This document shows, in pieces, positions 16,052 to 23,297 of a stretch of DNA of 27,410 bases. Made by a program: the position numbers and the translations under genes. The notes below the pieces were generated by a model that did not search any database, was not told the DNA's origin, and saw only the letters and a list, made by a program, of their open reading frames with translations. Source of the DNA: an uncultured Tessaracoccus sp. (GTDB lineage: Bacteria; Actinomycetota; Actinomycetes; Propionibacteriales; Propionibacteriaceae); the NCBI RefSeq assembly GCF_947286155.1, contig NZ_CAMYPD010000037.1, positions 1 to 27,410 on the forward strand, read 5' to 3'. Position 1 is the stretch's first letter. Each line of letters begins with the position of its first letter.

Positions 16052-16094
16052 TGCTCGGCGTGTCGTGTTGTGAAGCGCTGAGCACTTTTCTCTC
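16052..16094 (+). terminator. Hairpin terminator after the manC unit
   Basis: Stem TGCTCGGCG (16052-16060) pairs with CGCTGAGCA (16076-16084) with one G-U pair and a 15-nt loop, followed by CTTTTCTCTC. It separates the manC unit from the whiB promoter. Confidence 0.55.
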
Positions 16095-16099
16095 CCCGC

Positions 16100-16128
16100 T
16101 TGACGTGTTCGAATAACACGTGTGTAAT
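16100..16128 (+). promoter_or_regulatory. whiB promoter (TTGACG - 17 bp - TGTAAT)
   Basis: TTGACG at 16100-16105 and TGTAAT at 16123-16128, 17 bp apart, make the most standard sigma-70-type promoter in the window. The spacer holds ACACGTGT (16116-16123), an 8-bp palindrome that could be an operator. The transcript would have a short leader with a ribosome binding site. Confidence 0.5.
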
Positions 16129-16136
16129 TCATGGGG

Positions 16137-16144
16137 AAGGAGGG
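16137..16144 (+). promoter_or_regulatory. whiB ribosome binding site, decides the start
   Basis: AAGGAGGG lies 4 nt before GTG 16149. An ATG at 16131 in the same frame is upstream of this site and so is unlikely to be the start. Confidence 0.65.
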
Positions 16145-16148
16145 CCCG

Positions 16149-16406
16149 GTGAACGAAGAACTGATGCTTTTGGACGACGACGAAGGCGCCTACGGTTGGC
16201 AGGCGGAGGCCTTGTGCGCCCAAACGGATCCTGAGGCCTTCTTCCCTGAAAAGGGCGGCTCCACTCGCGAAGCCAAGAGCGTGTGCCAGAAGTGCAACGT
16301 GAAGGAGCAGTGCCTCGAGTACGCCCTCGCACACGATGAGCGCTTCGGCATCTGGGGTGGGCTCTCCGAGCGGGAACGACGTAAACTCAAGCGCGCAGCA
16401 GTCTAA
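16149..16406 (+). CDS. whiB2: WhiB family iron-sulfur transcriptional regulator (WhiB2-like)
   Basis: An 85-aa WhiB protein. Four Cys ligands for a [4Fe-4S] cluster are at 23, 46, 49 and 55 (C...C-x2-C-x5-C). The GIWGG turn (67-71) and basic tail RERRKLKRAAV complete the family pattern. WhiB2/WhmD/WhiB members act with sigma factor and control septation and cell division or sporulation genes. Assignment to the WhiB2 group rests on sequence style and on its position in a locus that also holds manC, DUF3499 and phosphomannomutase, as in mycobacteria. It has its own promoter and a strong ribosome binding site. The glycosyltransferase gene starts 14 bp downstream. Confidence 0.92.
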   Translation: MNEELMLLDDDEGAYGWQAEALCAQTDPEAFFPEKGGSTREAKSVCQKCNVKEQCLEYALAHDERFGIWGGLSERERRKLKRAAV

Positions 16407-16420
16407 ACACGGAGGAGCGC

Positions 16421-19378
16421 GTGAGCGAAGCCGAGGAAGGGCAGCGCTTCAAAGATCTTTGGGCGTGGGCCGACGAGGATGATGCGGAGTTCGTCCCTGA
16501 GCCAGTACACCCCGACGACGTCGCAGCCGTGATGGTGGTGCACAACGCCGCGTCGTGGCTACCCGAACAACTCGACGCGCTCGGTGCCATGACGCAGCGC
16601 CCGGGTGCCGTCGTCGCCGTGGATGTTGCGTCGACAGATGAGTCGGCTGAGTTGTTGCGCGCCGCCGTGGATGAGGGCGTCATTGACAAGGTGGTCTCCG
16701 CCGAGCGCGAGTGCGGTTTCGCGGACGCCGTGGCCGCGGGCATCGACGGTGAACCGGCCTGGATCTGGGTGCTGCACGACGACTCCGCACCCGATCCGAC
16801 AGCGCTGGCCGAACTGCTCGCGATCGCACCCACCGCCGACCTCCTGTTCCCCAAACTGATCGAGCCCAGGCGGCGCAACTACCCAGACATCATCGCCGAG
16901 TGCGGGCAGTCGATGACCAAAGGCGGGCGCCGCGTCGGCATTCCCGAGGAAGGTGACGTCGACCAGCGTCAGCTCGAACCAGGGGCCACCTTGGGTGGCT
17001 CCACGGCGGGCATGCTGGTGCGCGGGGGGCTATGGCGCGAACTCGGCGGGCTCGCCCCCGAACTGCCCGGGCACCGCGACGGCGTAGACCTCGGCTGGCG
17101 CGCCAACATCGCCGGCTGGCGAGTAGTGACGGCACCGACCGCGACGCTCGTGCACCGGCAGGCGTCGATGGCGGGGGAGCGCCCCATGGCTCACCATCCG
17201 CACTTCGACGATCGCCTCGCGGCCCTGCGCGTCGCCCGCGTGCACGGCGCTGGGTCGGCGCGGCTGCGGTTGGGCAGCTGGTGCCGCGCCGTCGGATTCC
17301 TACTCGCCAAATCACCTGGCCACGCCCGAGCGGAGCTGCGCGCCCACCGGCGGTTCGCGTCCACCCGCAATGTCACCCGCGCCCTTCGCGAGCGCGTGCC
17401 GGAGGGCGACGCCTCCGCCGTTGACGACCTGCTGCCCGCCAGGAGCTGGGGCCTGCGCAAGGCCTTCGACTCTGTGGGCAGCGCGGTGGCCGGGCGCTAC
17501 CGCGACTTCACCTCCGACACTTCCCTCGACGAGCTCACCTCCGACGAATTCGGCACCCACGACGCCGCCCCGCGTCCGCTGATCGCGCCTGGGCTATTGC
17601 TGGTGCTCGCGTTCTTGCTCGCCGGCGTCGGAGCGAGCTGGCGGCTCTGGGGCGGCGCCGACGTAACTGGCGGCGGCATGCTGCCCGCCCCAGCCAGCCT
17701 CACCGGTGCCTGGCAGGCGTTCCTGCGCGAGGCGAATCCGGCGCTCGGGTTGGGCGCATTGACGAGCACCATCCTCGGCGGGCAGCCGTGGCTGGCGAAT
17801 TTCGTCGCGGTGCTGCTCGGTCCGCTGTTCGCGGCGCTCGCGGCGAACTCCCTCGGGCGGCAGCTCGGGGTGCGCCCGGGCACTGCGGCGGCCGCTGCCG
17901 GGGTGTGGGGTGCTGCGGTGTTGGTGCTGGGTCTGCCGTCCGGTGGTGACGTCAGCGGCGTGGTGGCGGCCATCGTCGGGCCGCTTGTGGTGAAGCAGGC
18001 GCACCGCGTGGTCATCGACCGCTCCGAGGGGGCTGAGCGCCTGCGCGCGCCCGCCGTCGGGGCGTTCTGGTTGTTTGTGCTCGCGGCGTTCTGGCCGCCG
18101 GCGCTGGTGCTGGCGACGCTCGCCGCCGCGGTGGGCATCGGCATGCGGCGTGTGCGGGGCGTGCCGGGCGCGACGTTCGTCGTGCCGGTGTGGCTGCTGT
18201 TTCTGCCCTGGCTAGGGCATCTTGTGCAGTTCCCCGGGCGCGTACTCACCGGCATCGACCCGCTCGCCTGGCCCGACTTCCCGCCCGCCGCGTGGGCGCT
18301 GCTTGCCGGGCGCCTCATGCCCGCCGGCATCCCGGTGTGGCTGAACGCTGGGTTCTTCGTCGGGCTGGCGCTGCTGGCGACGTGGGGGCTGCTGCGCATC
18401 CCGCAGCCCGGGCGACGTTGGGGCGTCGCCGCGGTGATCGTCGCGCCGCTGATCGCCGGCGTGGGGCTCTCGCGCCTGGCGCTCACCGTCGACGGAGGCC
18501 AGACGCGCGCGCTGCTGTCGCCCTGGGCGCTGCTCACCGTCGCAGGCATGATCGCCGCCGTCGTGCTCGCTGAGCACCCGCGCGCCGCAGAGCATCCGCG
18601 CGCGTTTACCGTCGTGGGCTCCGGCGTGCTTGCTGCAGTGGTGCTGGGAGCGTGGCCGTACGTCGGCTTCCAGGGGCCCGTCACCAGCGATGGCGGAGCG
18701 CTGCCTGGGTACGTGCGCAATGTGCTCTCCTCACCGCGAGACAGCCGAGCCTTGCTGATCGAGAAGTCTGGCGACGTCTTGGAGTGGAACGTCGCCGACG
18801 CCACCCACCCGCAGTGGGGTAGCGCTGAGCGCACCCCCGGCGGCGAACTCGGCGAGCAGTTTGAGCAGCTCGTGCAGGCCTTCGCCGGTAGTCAGGTACC
18901 CGACGATCTCGCCCGGCAGCTGCAGCGCGTCGCAGTATCGCACGTGTGGCTGCGCGGGTTCTCGTCCGACGAGCTCCTCGCACTCGGCAACGCGGAGGGC
19001 CTCACCAGCGCCCCTAGCGACGACGCCACCGTGTTCACCGTCACCGGCCTGGTGAGCCGGGCGGTCATCGAGGACGGCGAGTCGCGAGCTCCCGTCGTCG
19101 AAGGCAAGATTCCATCTGGCGACGCATCCAGGCGCCTCGTCATCGCCGACCCCGACGTCGCCGAGGTACGCGTCGCCGACACGAGGCTGAAGCGCATCGA
19201 GGGCGACCTACCCACCTTCGAGCTCGGCGAGTTGCGCGGCGCGCTCGAGTACTCTACCGGGCGCCGCTGGGTTGCCGTCGGGTGGATGGCGTTCGTGCTG
19301 CTCGGGTTGGGGTTGCTGGCGGTGCCGACGATGCAACCGCGCGCGGGTGCCCGTCGGGCTGGGGAGGATGAACGATGA
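16421..19378 (+). CDS. Large membrane glycosyltransferase (GT2 domain plus multi-helix region)
   Basis: A 985-aa fusion-type transferase. Residues about 33-270 form a GT2/GT-A domain with VAAVMVVHNAASWLPEQL, the VDVASTDESAE sugar-nucleotide segment, the DXD-like LHDDSAPDP (118-126), and GHRDGVDLGWRANIAGW as the acceptor-side motif. After a linker (270-385), roughly ten membrane helices span about 387 to 725. An extracellular-type domain of about 220 residues and a final helix (about 950-970) follow. The start GTG has GGAGGAG just upstream. The product probably transfers a sugar for the cell envelope; donor and acceptor are unknown. It follows whiB by 14 bp and overlaps the DUF5719 gene by ATGA, so the three form one unit. 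Confidence 0.85.
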   Translation: MSEAEEGQRFKDLWAWADEDDAEFVPEPVHPDDVAAVMVVHNAASWLPEQLDALGAMTQRPGAVVAVDVASTDESAELLRAAVDEGVIDKVVSAERECGFADAVAAGIDGEPAWIWVLHDDSAPDPTALAELLAIAPTADLLFPKLIEPRRRNYPDIIAECGQSMTKGGRRVGIPEEGDVDQRQLEPGATLGGSTAGMLVRGGLWRELGGLAPELPGHRDGVDLGWRANIAGWRVVTAPTATLVHRQASMAGERPMAHHPHFDDRLAALRVARVHGAGSARLRLGSWCRAVGFLLAKSPGHARAELRAHRRFASTRNVTRALRERVPEGDASAVDDLLPARSWGLRKAFDSVGSAVAGRYRDFTSDTSLDELTSDEFGTHDAAPRPLIAPGLLLVLAFLLAGVGASWRLWGGADVTGGGMLPAPASLTGAWQAFLREANPALGLGALTSTILGGQPWLANFVAVLLGPLFAALAANSLGRQLGVRPGTAAAAAGVWGAAVLVLGLPSGGDVSGVVAAIVGPLVVKQAHRVVIDRSEGAERLRAPAVGAFWLFVLAAFWPPALVLATLAAAVGIGMRRVRGVPGATFVVPVWLLFLPWLGHLVQFPGRVLTGIDPLAWPDFPPAAWALLAGRLMPAGIPVWLNAGFFVGLALLATWGLLRIPQPGRRWGVAAVIVAPLIAGVGLSRLALTVDGGQTRALLSPWALLTVAGMIAAVVLAEHPRAAEHPRAFTVVGSGVLAAVVLGAWPYVGFQGPVTSDGGALPGYVRNVLSSPRDSRALLIEKSGDVLEWNVADATHPQWGSAERTPGGELGEQFEQLVQAFAGSQVPDDLARQLQRVAVSHVWLRGFSSDELLALGNAEGLTSAPSDDATVFTVTGLVSRAVIEDGESRAPVVEGKIPSGDASRRLVIADPDVAEVRVADTRLKRIEGDLPTFELGELRGALEYSTGRRWVAVGWMAFVLLGLGLLAVPTMQPRAGARRAGEDER

Positions 19379-20601
19379 AGCTGCACATCTTGCCCGTCTC
19401 CGTGGTGGCCGCAGGGGCGGCGGCCGCGCTGGGGATCAGCCTGATCTCGCCCGTCCCGGTCGAGCGTGACTCGCAGGTGACGCCGCCACTCGAGAGCCGG
19501 GTCTACTGCCAACCGCTCGGCGAGGGTGAACTCCTGGCCTCTGGGCAAGGGAAGGTCGTCACCGCGCAGTATGGCGGTGAGGAGAGCGCCCCGCGCGACG
19601 TGGTGCGCGAACCTGCGAACGCACTCACCACCGTCCGCGGCATCGCGCCCACGGGCGGCGTGCTCGGAGCCGACGGCATCTGGGCGCCCTGCCAAGCCCC
19701 CGCCACGAGCGGCACGGTGCTGTGGCCCGACGCGTCGAAGGCCGAACTGCGGCTCACGAACCCCGACGCGACCGACGCCTCCGTCGACCTCATCGTCACC
19801 GGACCCGACGGTGAAATTAGCGCCGTGGGTGCGCGCGACATCACGCTCTCACCAGGGCAAACGCGTCAGGTGGCCGTGTCCGTGCTGGCCCGCGGCGTCG
19901 AAGGCCCGGTGGTTGCGCACTGGTCGACGAGCCGCGGCCGAGCGCTCGCCGTCGGCGTGACCGCAGGTACCGTGCACTTCGCAAGCCCTTCGACGACGCC
20001 TGCCACCAAGCACACGCTGCCCGGCCTGGCACGCGGGGGGAAGCCGACGGTGTTGATCGCCAACCCCGGCGAGCAGCGCGCCACGGCCAGCGTGGCCTTC
20101 CACGGGCCATCCAGCACGTTCACGCCCACGGGCGGAGAGGAGATCTCGGTGCCGGCGCGCTCCGTCGTGGCGGTAGCGCTCGACGCGGGCACCGCCGGCG
20201 AACCCGGCGCGTTCACCGTCGACAGCGATGTGCCGGTGGCTGCGTCGTTGCACTCGACGATGGGCGACGTCGCTGCGGCTAGTGGGGGCGTGGTACAGGA
20301 TTCCGCGCTGGCCGGCGTTGTGCCCGCGGGTTCCACACTGCAGCTCACCAACCTGGGTGCGAATCGAACGAAGGCGACGGTGACGCTCGACGGCGCTGAG
20401 CAGGAGGTCGTCGTGGAACCCGGCACCACCGGGACGCTGCCGGTGCCGGGTGAGGGTGGCGTCGAGGTGAGTGTCGCCGCCGACCAGCCGCTCGTCGGCG
20501 CGGCGGTGACCACGAAGGGTGCGGCAGTAGTGCCACTGGGCACGGGCACCGTTGCGGAGGCGAAGCCGCTCACCGCCAAACTCGACCCGACCCTGCGTTA
20601 A
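19375..20601 (+). CDS. DUF5719 family exported protein
   Basis: A 408-aa protein. One N-terminal hydrophobic segment (about 6-24) serves as signal or anchor. The rest is extracellular, poor in Lys and aromatic residues, and built of repeated beta-sandwich-like segments such as AELRLTNPDATDASVDL, VLIANPGEQRATASVAF and LQLTNLGANRTKATVTL. Two Cys (in VYCQPL and WAPCQAP) may form a disulfide. Gene order next to a large GT2 and downstream of whiB is typical of DUF5719 genes as I recall them. The ATGA overlap with the transferase suggests the two proteins work together at the membrane. No enzyme motif is visible. Confidence 0.78.
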   Translation: MKLHILPVSVVAAGAAAALGISLISPVPVERDSQVTPPLESRVYCQPLGEGELLASGQGKVVTAQYGGEESAPRDVVREPANALTTVRGIAPTGGVLGADGIWAPCQAPATSGTVLWPDASKAELRLTNPDATDASVDLIVTGPDGEISAVGARDITLSPGQTRQVAVSVLARGVEGPVVAHWSTSRGRALAVGVTAGTVHFASPSTTPATKHTLPGLARGGKPTVLIANPGEQRATASVAFHGPSSTFTPTGGEEISVPARSVVAVALDAGTAGEPGAFTVDSDVPVAASLHSTMGDVAAASGGVVQDSALAGVVPAGSTLQLTNLGANRTKATVTLDGAEQEVVVEPGTTGTLPVPGEGGVEVSVAADQPLVGAAVTTKGAAVVPLGTGTVAEAKPLTAKLDPTLR

Positions 20602-21017
20602 CCCCAGTCGTCGTGGCCGCCCAGATCGTCAATGCTGCGCCCGGAGAGCGTGGCGAGCTGCTCGACGAGGGTGCGGTGCACGAGTTCTTTGAGCGCTGCA
20701 GGCGACGCCGCGCGGTGTTCGAGGGGGCGCTCGTAGAGCACGATGCGGGCGCGCTGGTGCTGGTCGGCCTCGACGCCGGCGGAGAGCGGCACGCGCTCGC
20801 CCGACCACCGGCTGCTGAGGTACGGAACGTCTTCCACGCAGACCACAACGTCGTCGAGCGCGAGGGTGTCGTGGGCGAGCACGGCGGCGATCGCGTCGCG
20901 CACGCATTGGCTGAAGTAATCTTGCCGCGACTGGGCACGGCTGAGGCGAGCGGGGGAACCGGGAGCCGTCAGCGGACCACGGATTCCGCGTCCATGTCGG
21001 TCTCTCCTGCGTGGCAT
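20598..21017 (-). CDS. Metallopeptidase-family (zincin-like, PF06262 type) protein lacking HExxH
   Basis: A 139-aa homologue of mycobacterial Rv3259. The body matches the zincin-like family, with VVVCVEDVP, ARIVLYERPLEHRA and the helix ELVHRTLVEQLATLSG (111-126). Active members have HEIGH in this helix; here the aligned residues are Glu119, Gln120 and Thr123, so zinc binding and peptidase activity are not expected. From memory the mycobacterial homologue also lacks the motif, so this is probably a subgroup feature and not a recent mutation. ATG 21017 has TAGAGT 6 nt upstream. The stop overlaps the convergent DUF5719 stop by four bases (TTAA). Confidence 0.8.
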   Translation of the reverse strand: MPRRRDRHGRGIRGPLTAPGSPARLSRAQSRQDYFSQCVRDAIAAVLAHDTLALDDVVVCVEDVPYLSSRWSGERVPLSAGVEADQHQRARIVLYERPLEHRAASPAALKELVHRTLVEQLATLSGRSIDDLGGHDDWG

Positions 21018-21023
21018 GGGCCA

Positions 21024-21029
21024 ACTCTA
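21024..21029 (-). promoter_or_regulatory. -10 box (TAGAGT) of the zincin-like gene, leaderless
   Basis: TAGAGT, read leftward, ends 6 nt before ATG 21017. It is only 13 bp from the opposite-strand box at 21043. Confidence 0.55.
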
Positions 21030-21042
21030 GCCCGTTCGTGGT

Positions 21043-21048
21043 TAGTCT
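21043..21048 (+). promoter_or_regulatory. -10 box (TAGTCT) of the DUF3499 gene, leaderless
   Basis: TAGTCT ends 7 nt before GTG 21056. Two -10 boxes fit in a 38-bp divergent gap, so the two promoters must overlap. Confidence 0.55.
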
Positions 21049-21055
21049 CTCGTTC

Positions 21056-21412
21056 GTGCGCCGTTGTTCTCGATCCTCCTGCGATGCCCTCGCCGTCGCG
21101 ACGCTCACCTACGTCTACGCCGAATCTACGGCGGTGATGGGGCCGCTCGCGGCAACCCACGAGCCGGGAGCGTACGACCTGTGCGCCAAGCACGCCGAGT
21201 CGATGTCGGTGCCGAAGAATTGGGACGTGATCCGCCTGCCCGACGCGGACCCCGTCGCAGAGCACCGTGCTCAGGTCGCCGACGATGAACTCATGGCGCT
21301 CGCCGACGCCGTCCGCCAGATCGGGCTTCGCCACGACGAGGTCTCCTTGCCGGAGGCTCCGTCCGCGCCGGTCGAACCGGTGGAGCCCAGGCTGCGTATC
21401 GTGCGCGAGTGA
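21056..21412 (+). CDS. DUF3499 family protein
   Basis: A 118-aa protein of the actinobacterial DUF3499 family (Rv3258c-like). The N-terminus RRCSRSSC-DALAVATLTYVYAESTAVMGPL and the following EPGAYDLCAKHAE are diagnostic. Three Cys and a His in these segments suggest a small zinc-ribbon-like fold. The C-terminal third is acidic and Pro-rich. The function is unknown. The GTG at 21056 is chosen because it follows a TANNNT box and gives the family-typical VRRCSR start; an in-frame ATG at 21011 lies inside the divergent gene. Phosphomannomutase follows after 24 bp, as in mycobacteria. Confidence 0.88.
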   Translation: MRRCSRSSCDALAVATLTYVYAESTAVMGPLAATHEPGAYDLCAKHAESMSVPKNWDVIRLPDADPVAEHRAQVADDELMALADAVRQIGLRHDEVSLPEAPSAPVEPVEPRLRIVRE

Positions 21413-21424
21413 TGAGCCGGGTGC

Positions 21425-21430
21425 TAGTCT
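21425..21430 (+). promoter_or_regulatory. -10 box (TAGTCT) of the phosphomannomutase gene, leaderless
   Basis: TAGTCT, identical to the DUF3499 box, ends 6 nt before GTG 21437. Confidence 0.55.
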
Positions 21431-21436
21431 GAGCTG

Positions 21437-22792
21437 GTGCTGAACGACCAGATTTTCAAGGCCAACGACATCCGCGGCATCGTCGCTGGGAACCAGCCGG
21501 AATGGGACGTCGATGGGGCTGCGCAGCTCGGGGCCGCGTTCGTGCAGCTCACGGGGGCGAGCGAGTTCGTGCTGGGGCGCGACATGCGCCAGCTGGGGGA
21601 GGAGCTCTCCGCTGCGTTCGCGGACGGTGCTCGCCGCGCTGGAGCCGACGTCGTGCAGCTCGGCCTCACCAGCACCGACCAGCTGTGGTACGCCTCGGGC
21701 GCGACGGGCCTGCCCGGCGTGCAGTTCACGGCGAGCCACAACCCCGTCGAGTACAACGGCATCAAGTTTTGCCTCGCCGACGCGAGCCCAGTGCCGGCCG
21801 ACTTCATGACCAAGCTGCGCGACCTCTCCCCGACGGTGGACCTCTCGCGGCCCGTCTCCGGGAGCATGCGGGAGTGGGATTCGCTTCCGGGCTACGCCCA
21901 GAAGCTGGGCGAGCTCGTGCCCATGCGTGCTGGGCGGCGATTGAAAGTGGTCGTGGATGCGGGCAACGGCATGGCCGGGCACACCGTCGACGCCGTACTG
22001 GGTGGTCGCAACGTGGACGTGGTGGGGCTCTACCTGGAGCTCGACGGGTCGTTCCCGAACCATCCGGCGAACCCACTGGTGCCGGAGAATCTCGTCGATG
22101 CCCGGCGCGCTGTCGTCGAACATGGTGCGGACTTGGGACTGGTGTTCGACGGCGATGCCGACCGCTGCTTCATCATCGACGAGCGTGGCAAGGTGGTGGA
22201 CCCGTCGGTGATTACTGCGATGATCGCTCGGGCGGAGTTGGAGCGGGAGCCGGGGTCGGTGATCGTGATGAACACCATCACATCGCAGTGCGTGGCCGAG
22301 GCAGTTGAGGGGCGGGGGGAGCTGGCGCGTTCGCGCGTCGGGCACACCTACGTGAAGGCACTGATGGCTGAGCGCAACGCGATCTTCGGCGGCGAACACT
22401 CGGCGCACTACTACTTCCGTGATTTTTGGTCGGCAGATACCGGCATGCTTGCCGCGCTGCACGTGATGGAGACGGTGCGTGGCGGCGGGGTGCTTTCCGA
22501 GCTGGCGAGCGCATTCGACGGGTATGCGCGCTCGGGGGAGATCAACTCCACCGTGGCGGACACCGATGCCGTGCTCGGCGCGGTGGCCGCTGCGTTCGAG
22601 GGGCGCGGGCGGCACGAACTCGGCGACGGGCTCACCATCCGCGACGCCGACGCCGGCTGGTGGGTGAACCTGCGCCCGTCGAACACCGAGCCGCTGCTGC
22701 GCCTGAACGTGGAGGCCCGCGATGAGGTAACCATGGTCGCACTCCGCGACGAGGCCCTCGCCCTCGTGCGTGGCGCGTCGGCGGTTGAGTAG
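21437..22792 (+). CDS. manB: Phosphomannomutase/phosphoglucomutase
   Basis: This 451-aa alpha-D-phosphohexomutase interconverts mannose-6-phosphate and mannose-1-phosphate, and perhaps the glucose equivalents, feeding ManC. The four domains are marked by the catalytic phosphoserine loop TASHNP with Ser100, the metal loop DGDADR with Asp238, Asp240 and Asp242, the sugar-binding GGEHSAHYYF, and the phosphate-binding loop RPSNTEP (413-419). GEHSAHY is typical of the phosphomannomutase/phosphoglucomutase group and argues against phosphoglucosamine mutase. The start follows a TANNNT box, with no ribosome binding site. A repeat-rich spacer of 517 bp follows. Confidence 0.94.
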   Translation: MLNDQIFKANDIRGIVAGNQPEWDVDGAAQLGAAFVQLTGASEFVLGRDMRQLGEELSAAFADGARRAGADVVQLGLTSTDQLWYASGATGLPGVQFTASHNPVEYNGIKFCLADASPVPADFMTKLRDLSPTVDLSRPVSGSMREWDSLPGYAQKLGELVPMRAGRRLKVVVDAGNGMAGHTVDAVLGGRNVDVVGLYLELDGSFPNHPANPLVPENLVDARRAVVEHGADLGLVFDGDADRCFIIDERGKVVDPSVITAMIARAELEREPGSVIVMNTITSQCVAEAVEGRGELARSRVGHTYVKALMAERNAIFGGEHSAHYYFRDFWSADTGMLAALHVMETVRGGGVLSELASAFDGYARSGEINSTVADTDAVLGAVAAAFEGRGRHELGDGLTIRDADAGWWVNLRPSNTEPLLRLNVEARDEVTMVALRDEALALVRGASAVE

Positions 22793-22806
22793 CGGCGCCC
22801 ATCTGA

Positions 22807-22843
22807 TGGTTGAGTAGCCACCGGAGGTGGCGTATCGAAACCA
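22807..22843 (+). repeat. GGTTGAGTAG-type hairpin repeat, copy 1
   Basis: Begins TGGTTGAGTAG and ends CGTATCGAAACCA, with an inner stem GCCACC/GGTGGC. The outer arms are also roughly complementary. It starts 14 bp after the phosphomannomutase stop. Confidence 0.8.
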
Positions 22844-22858
22844 CAACTGCTGGAGGAG

Positions 22859-22943
22859 AAAACTGCAAAACTCGCCAACAGACGAAGCTGTCCCCGCTCA
22901 GCTGAGCGTGAGGCATCCAGCTGTTGGCGAGTTTTGCAGTTTT
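22859..22943. repeat. Perfect 23-bp inverted repeat
   Basis: Arms 22859-22881 (beginning AAAACTGCAAAACTCGCC) and 22921-22943 are exact reverse complements. The 39-nt loop holds a second perfect palindrome, GCTCAGCTGAGC (22896-22907). The right arm does not end in a useful T-run for transcription leaving the mutase gene. Confidence 0.85.
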
Positions 22944-22950
22944 GTCGCGG

Positions 22951-22988
22951 CATCTCGACACGGCGACTACGTCGCCTACTCGATGACC
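22951..22988 (-). repeat. GGTTGAGTAG-type hairpin repeat, copy 2 (reverse, diverged)
   Basis: On the minus strand it reads GGTCATCGAGTAGGCGAC, then GTCGCC and TCGAGATG. The inner stem is GGCGAC/GTCGCC. It is a variant of the same element in the opposite orientation. Confidence 0.65.
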
Positions 22989-23015
22989 GGGTGACGATGA
23001 GTCCGCATCCCCCGG

Positions 23016-23052
23016 TGGTTGAGTGGCCACCGGAGGTGGCCGTATCGAAACC
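23016..23052 (+). repeat. GGTTGAGTAG-type hairpin repeat, copy 3
   Basis: Begins TGGTTGAGTGG and ends CGTATCGAAACC, with inner stem GGCCACC/GGTGGCC. It is nearly the same as copy 1. Confidence 0.8.
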
Positions 23053-23066
23053 TGCCCTACTGCCGG

Positions 23067-23101
23067 TGGTTGAGTAGCGGCGAAGCCGCGTATCGAAACC
23101 A
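23067..23101 (+). repeat. GGTTGAGTAG-type hairpin repeat, copy 4
   Basis: Begins TGGTTGAGTAG and ends CGTATCGAAACCA, with a different inner stem GCGGC/GCCGC. The outer arms match copy 1 exactly, so only the inner stem has changed, in a paired way. Confidence 0.8.
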
Positions 23102-23110
23102 CATCCGCCT

Positions 23111-23150
23111 GGTGATTTCGACTCGCCGCTTGCAGCGGCGGCTCGATCGT
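23111..23150 (-). repeat. GGTTGAGTAG-type hairpin repeat, copy 5 (reverse, diverged)
   Basis: Plus strand reads GGTGATTTCGACTCGCCGCT, then AGCGGC and CTCGATCG. The inner stem is GCCGCT/AGCGGC. It is related to the reverse complement of copies 1, 3 and 4. Confidence 0.55.
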
Positions 23151-23181
23151 CGACGCGTGACCCCGGCTTCCACCGCCTACC

Positions 23182-23258
23182 TAACCCGATATCCACATGC
23201 GTTTGCCAAATCCGGCCTCAATGGCACTGTTCAGCAAACGCATGTGGATATTGGGTTA
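23182..23258. repeat. Long inverted repeat (25-bp arms)
   Basis: Arms 23182-23206 (beginning TAACCCGATATCCACATG) and 23234-23258 match at 24 of 25 positions, with a 27-nt loop. It lies 40 bp before the -10 box of the Trm112-like gene. Confidence 0.85.
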
Positions 23259-23297
23259 GCTCTCGCCTCGTACACCCCAGCGCGGATCGGTACGCAG

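Noticed and set aside
20969..22846. 625-codon open frame on the minus strand opposite phosphomannomutase and DUF3499
   Set aside because: This is a codon-bias shadow crossing two confident genes and a promoter gap, with no domain resemblance.
22859..23258. CRISPR array
   Set aside because: The repeats are palindromic, occur in both orientations, differ in sequence and have irregular spacing. No cas gene is nearby.
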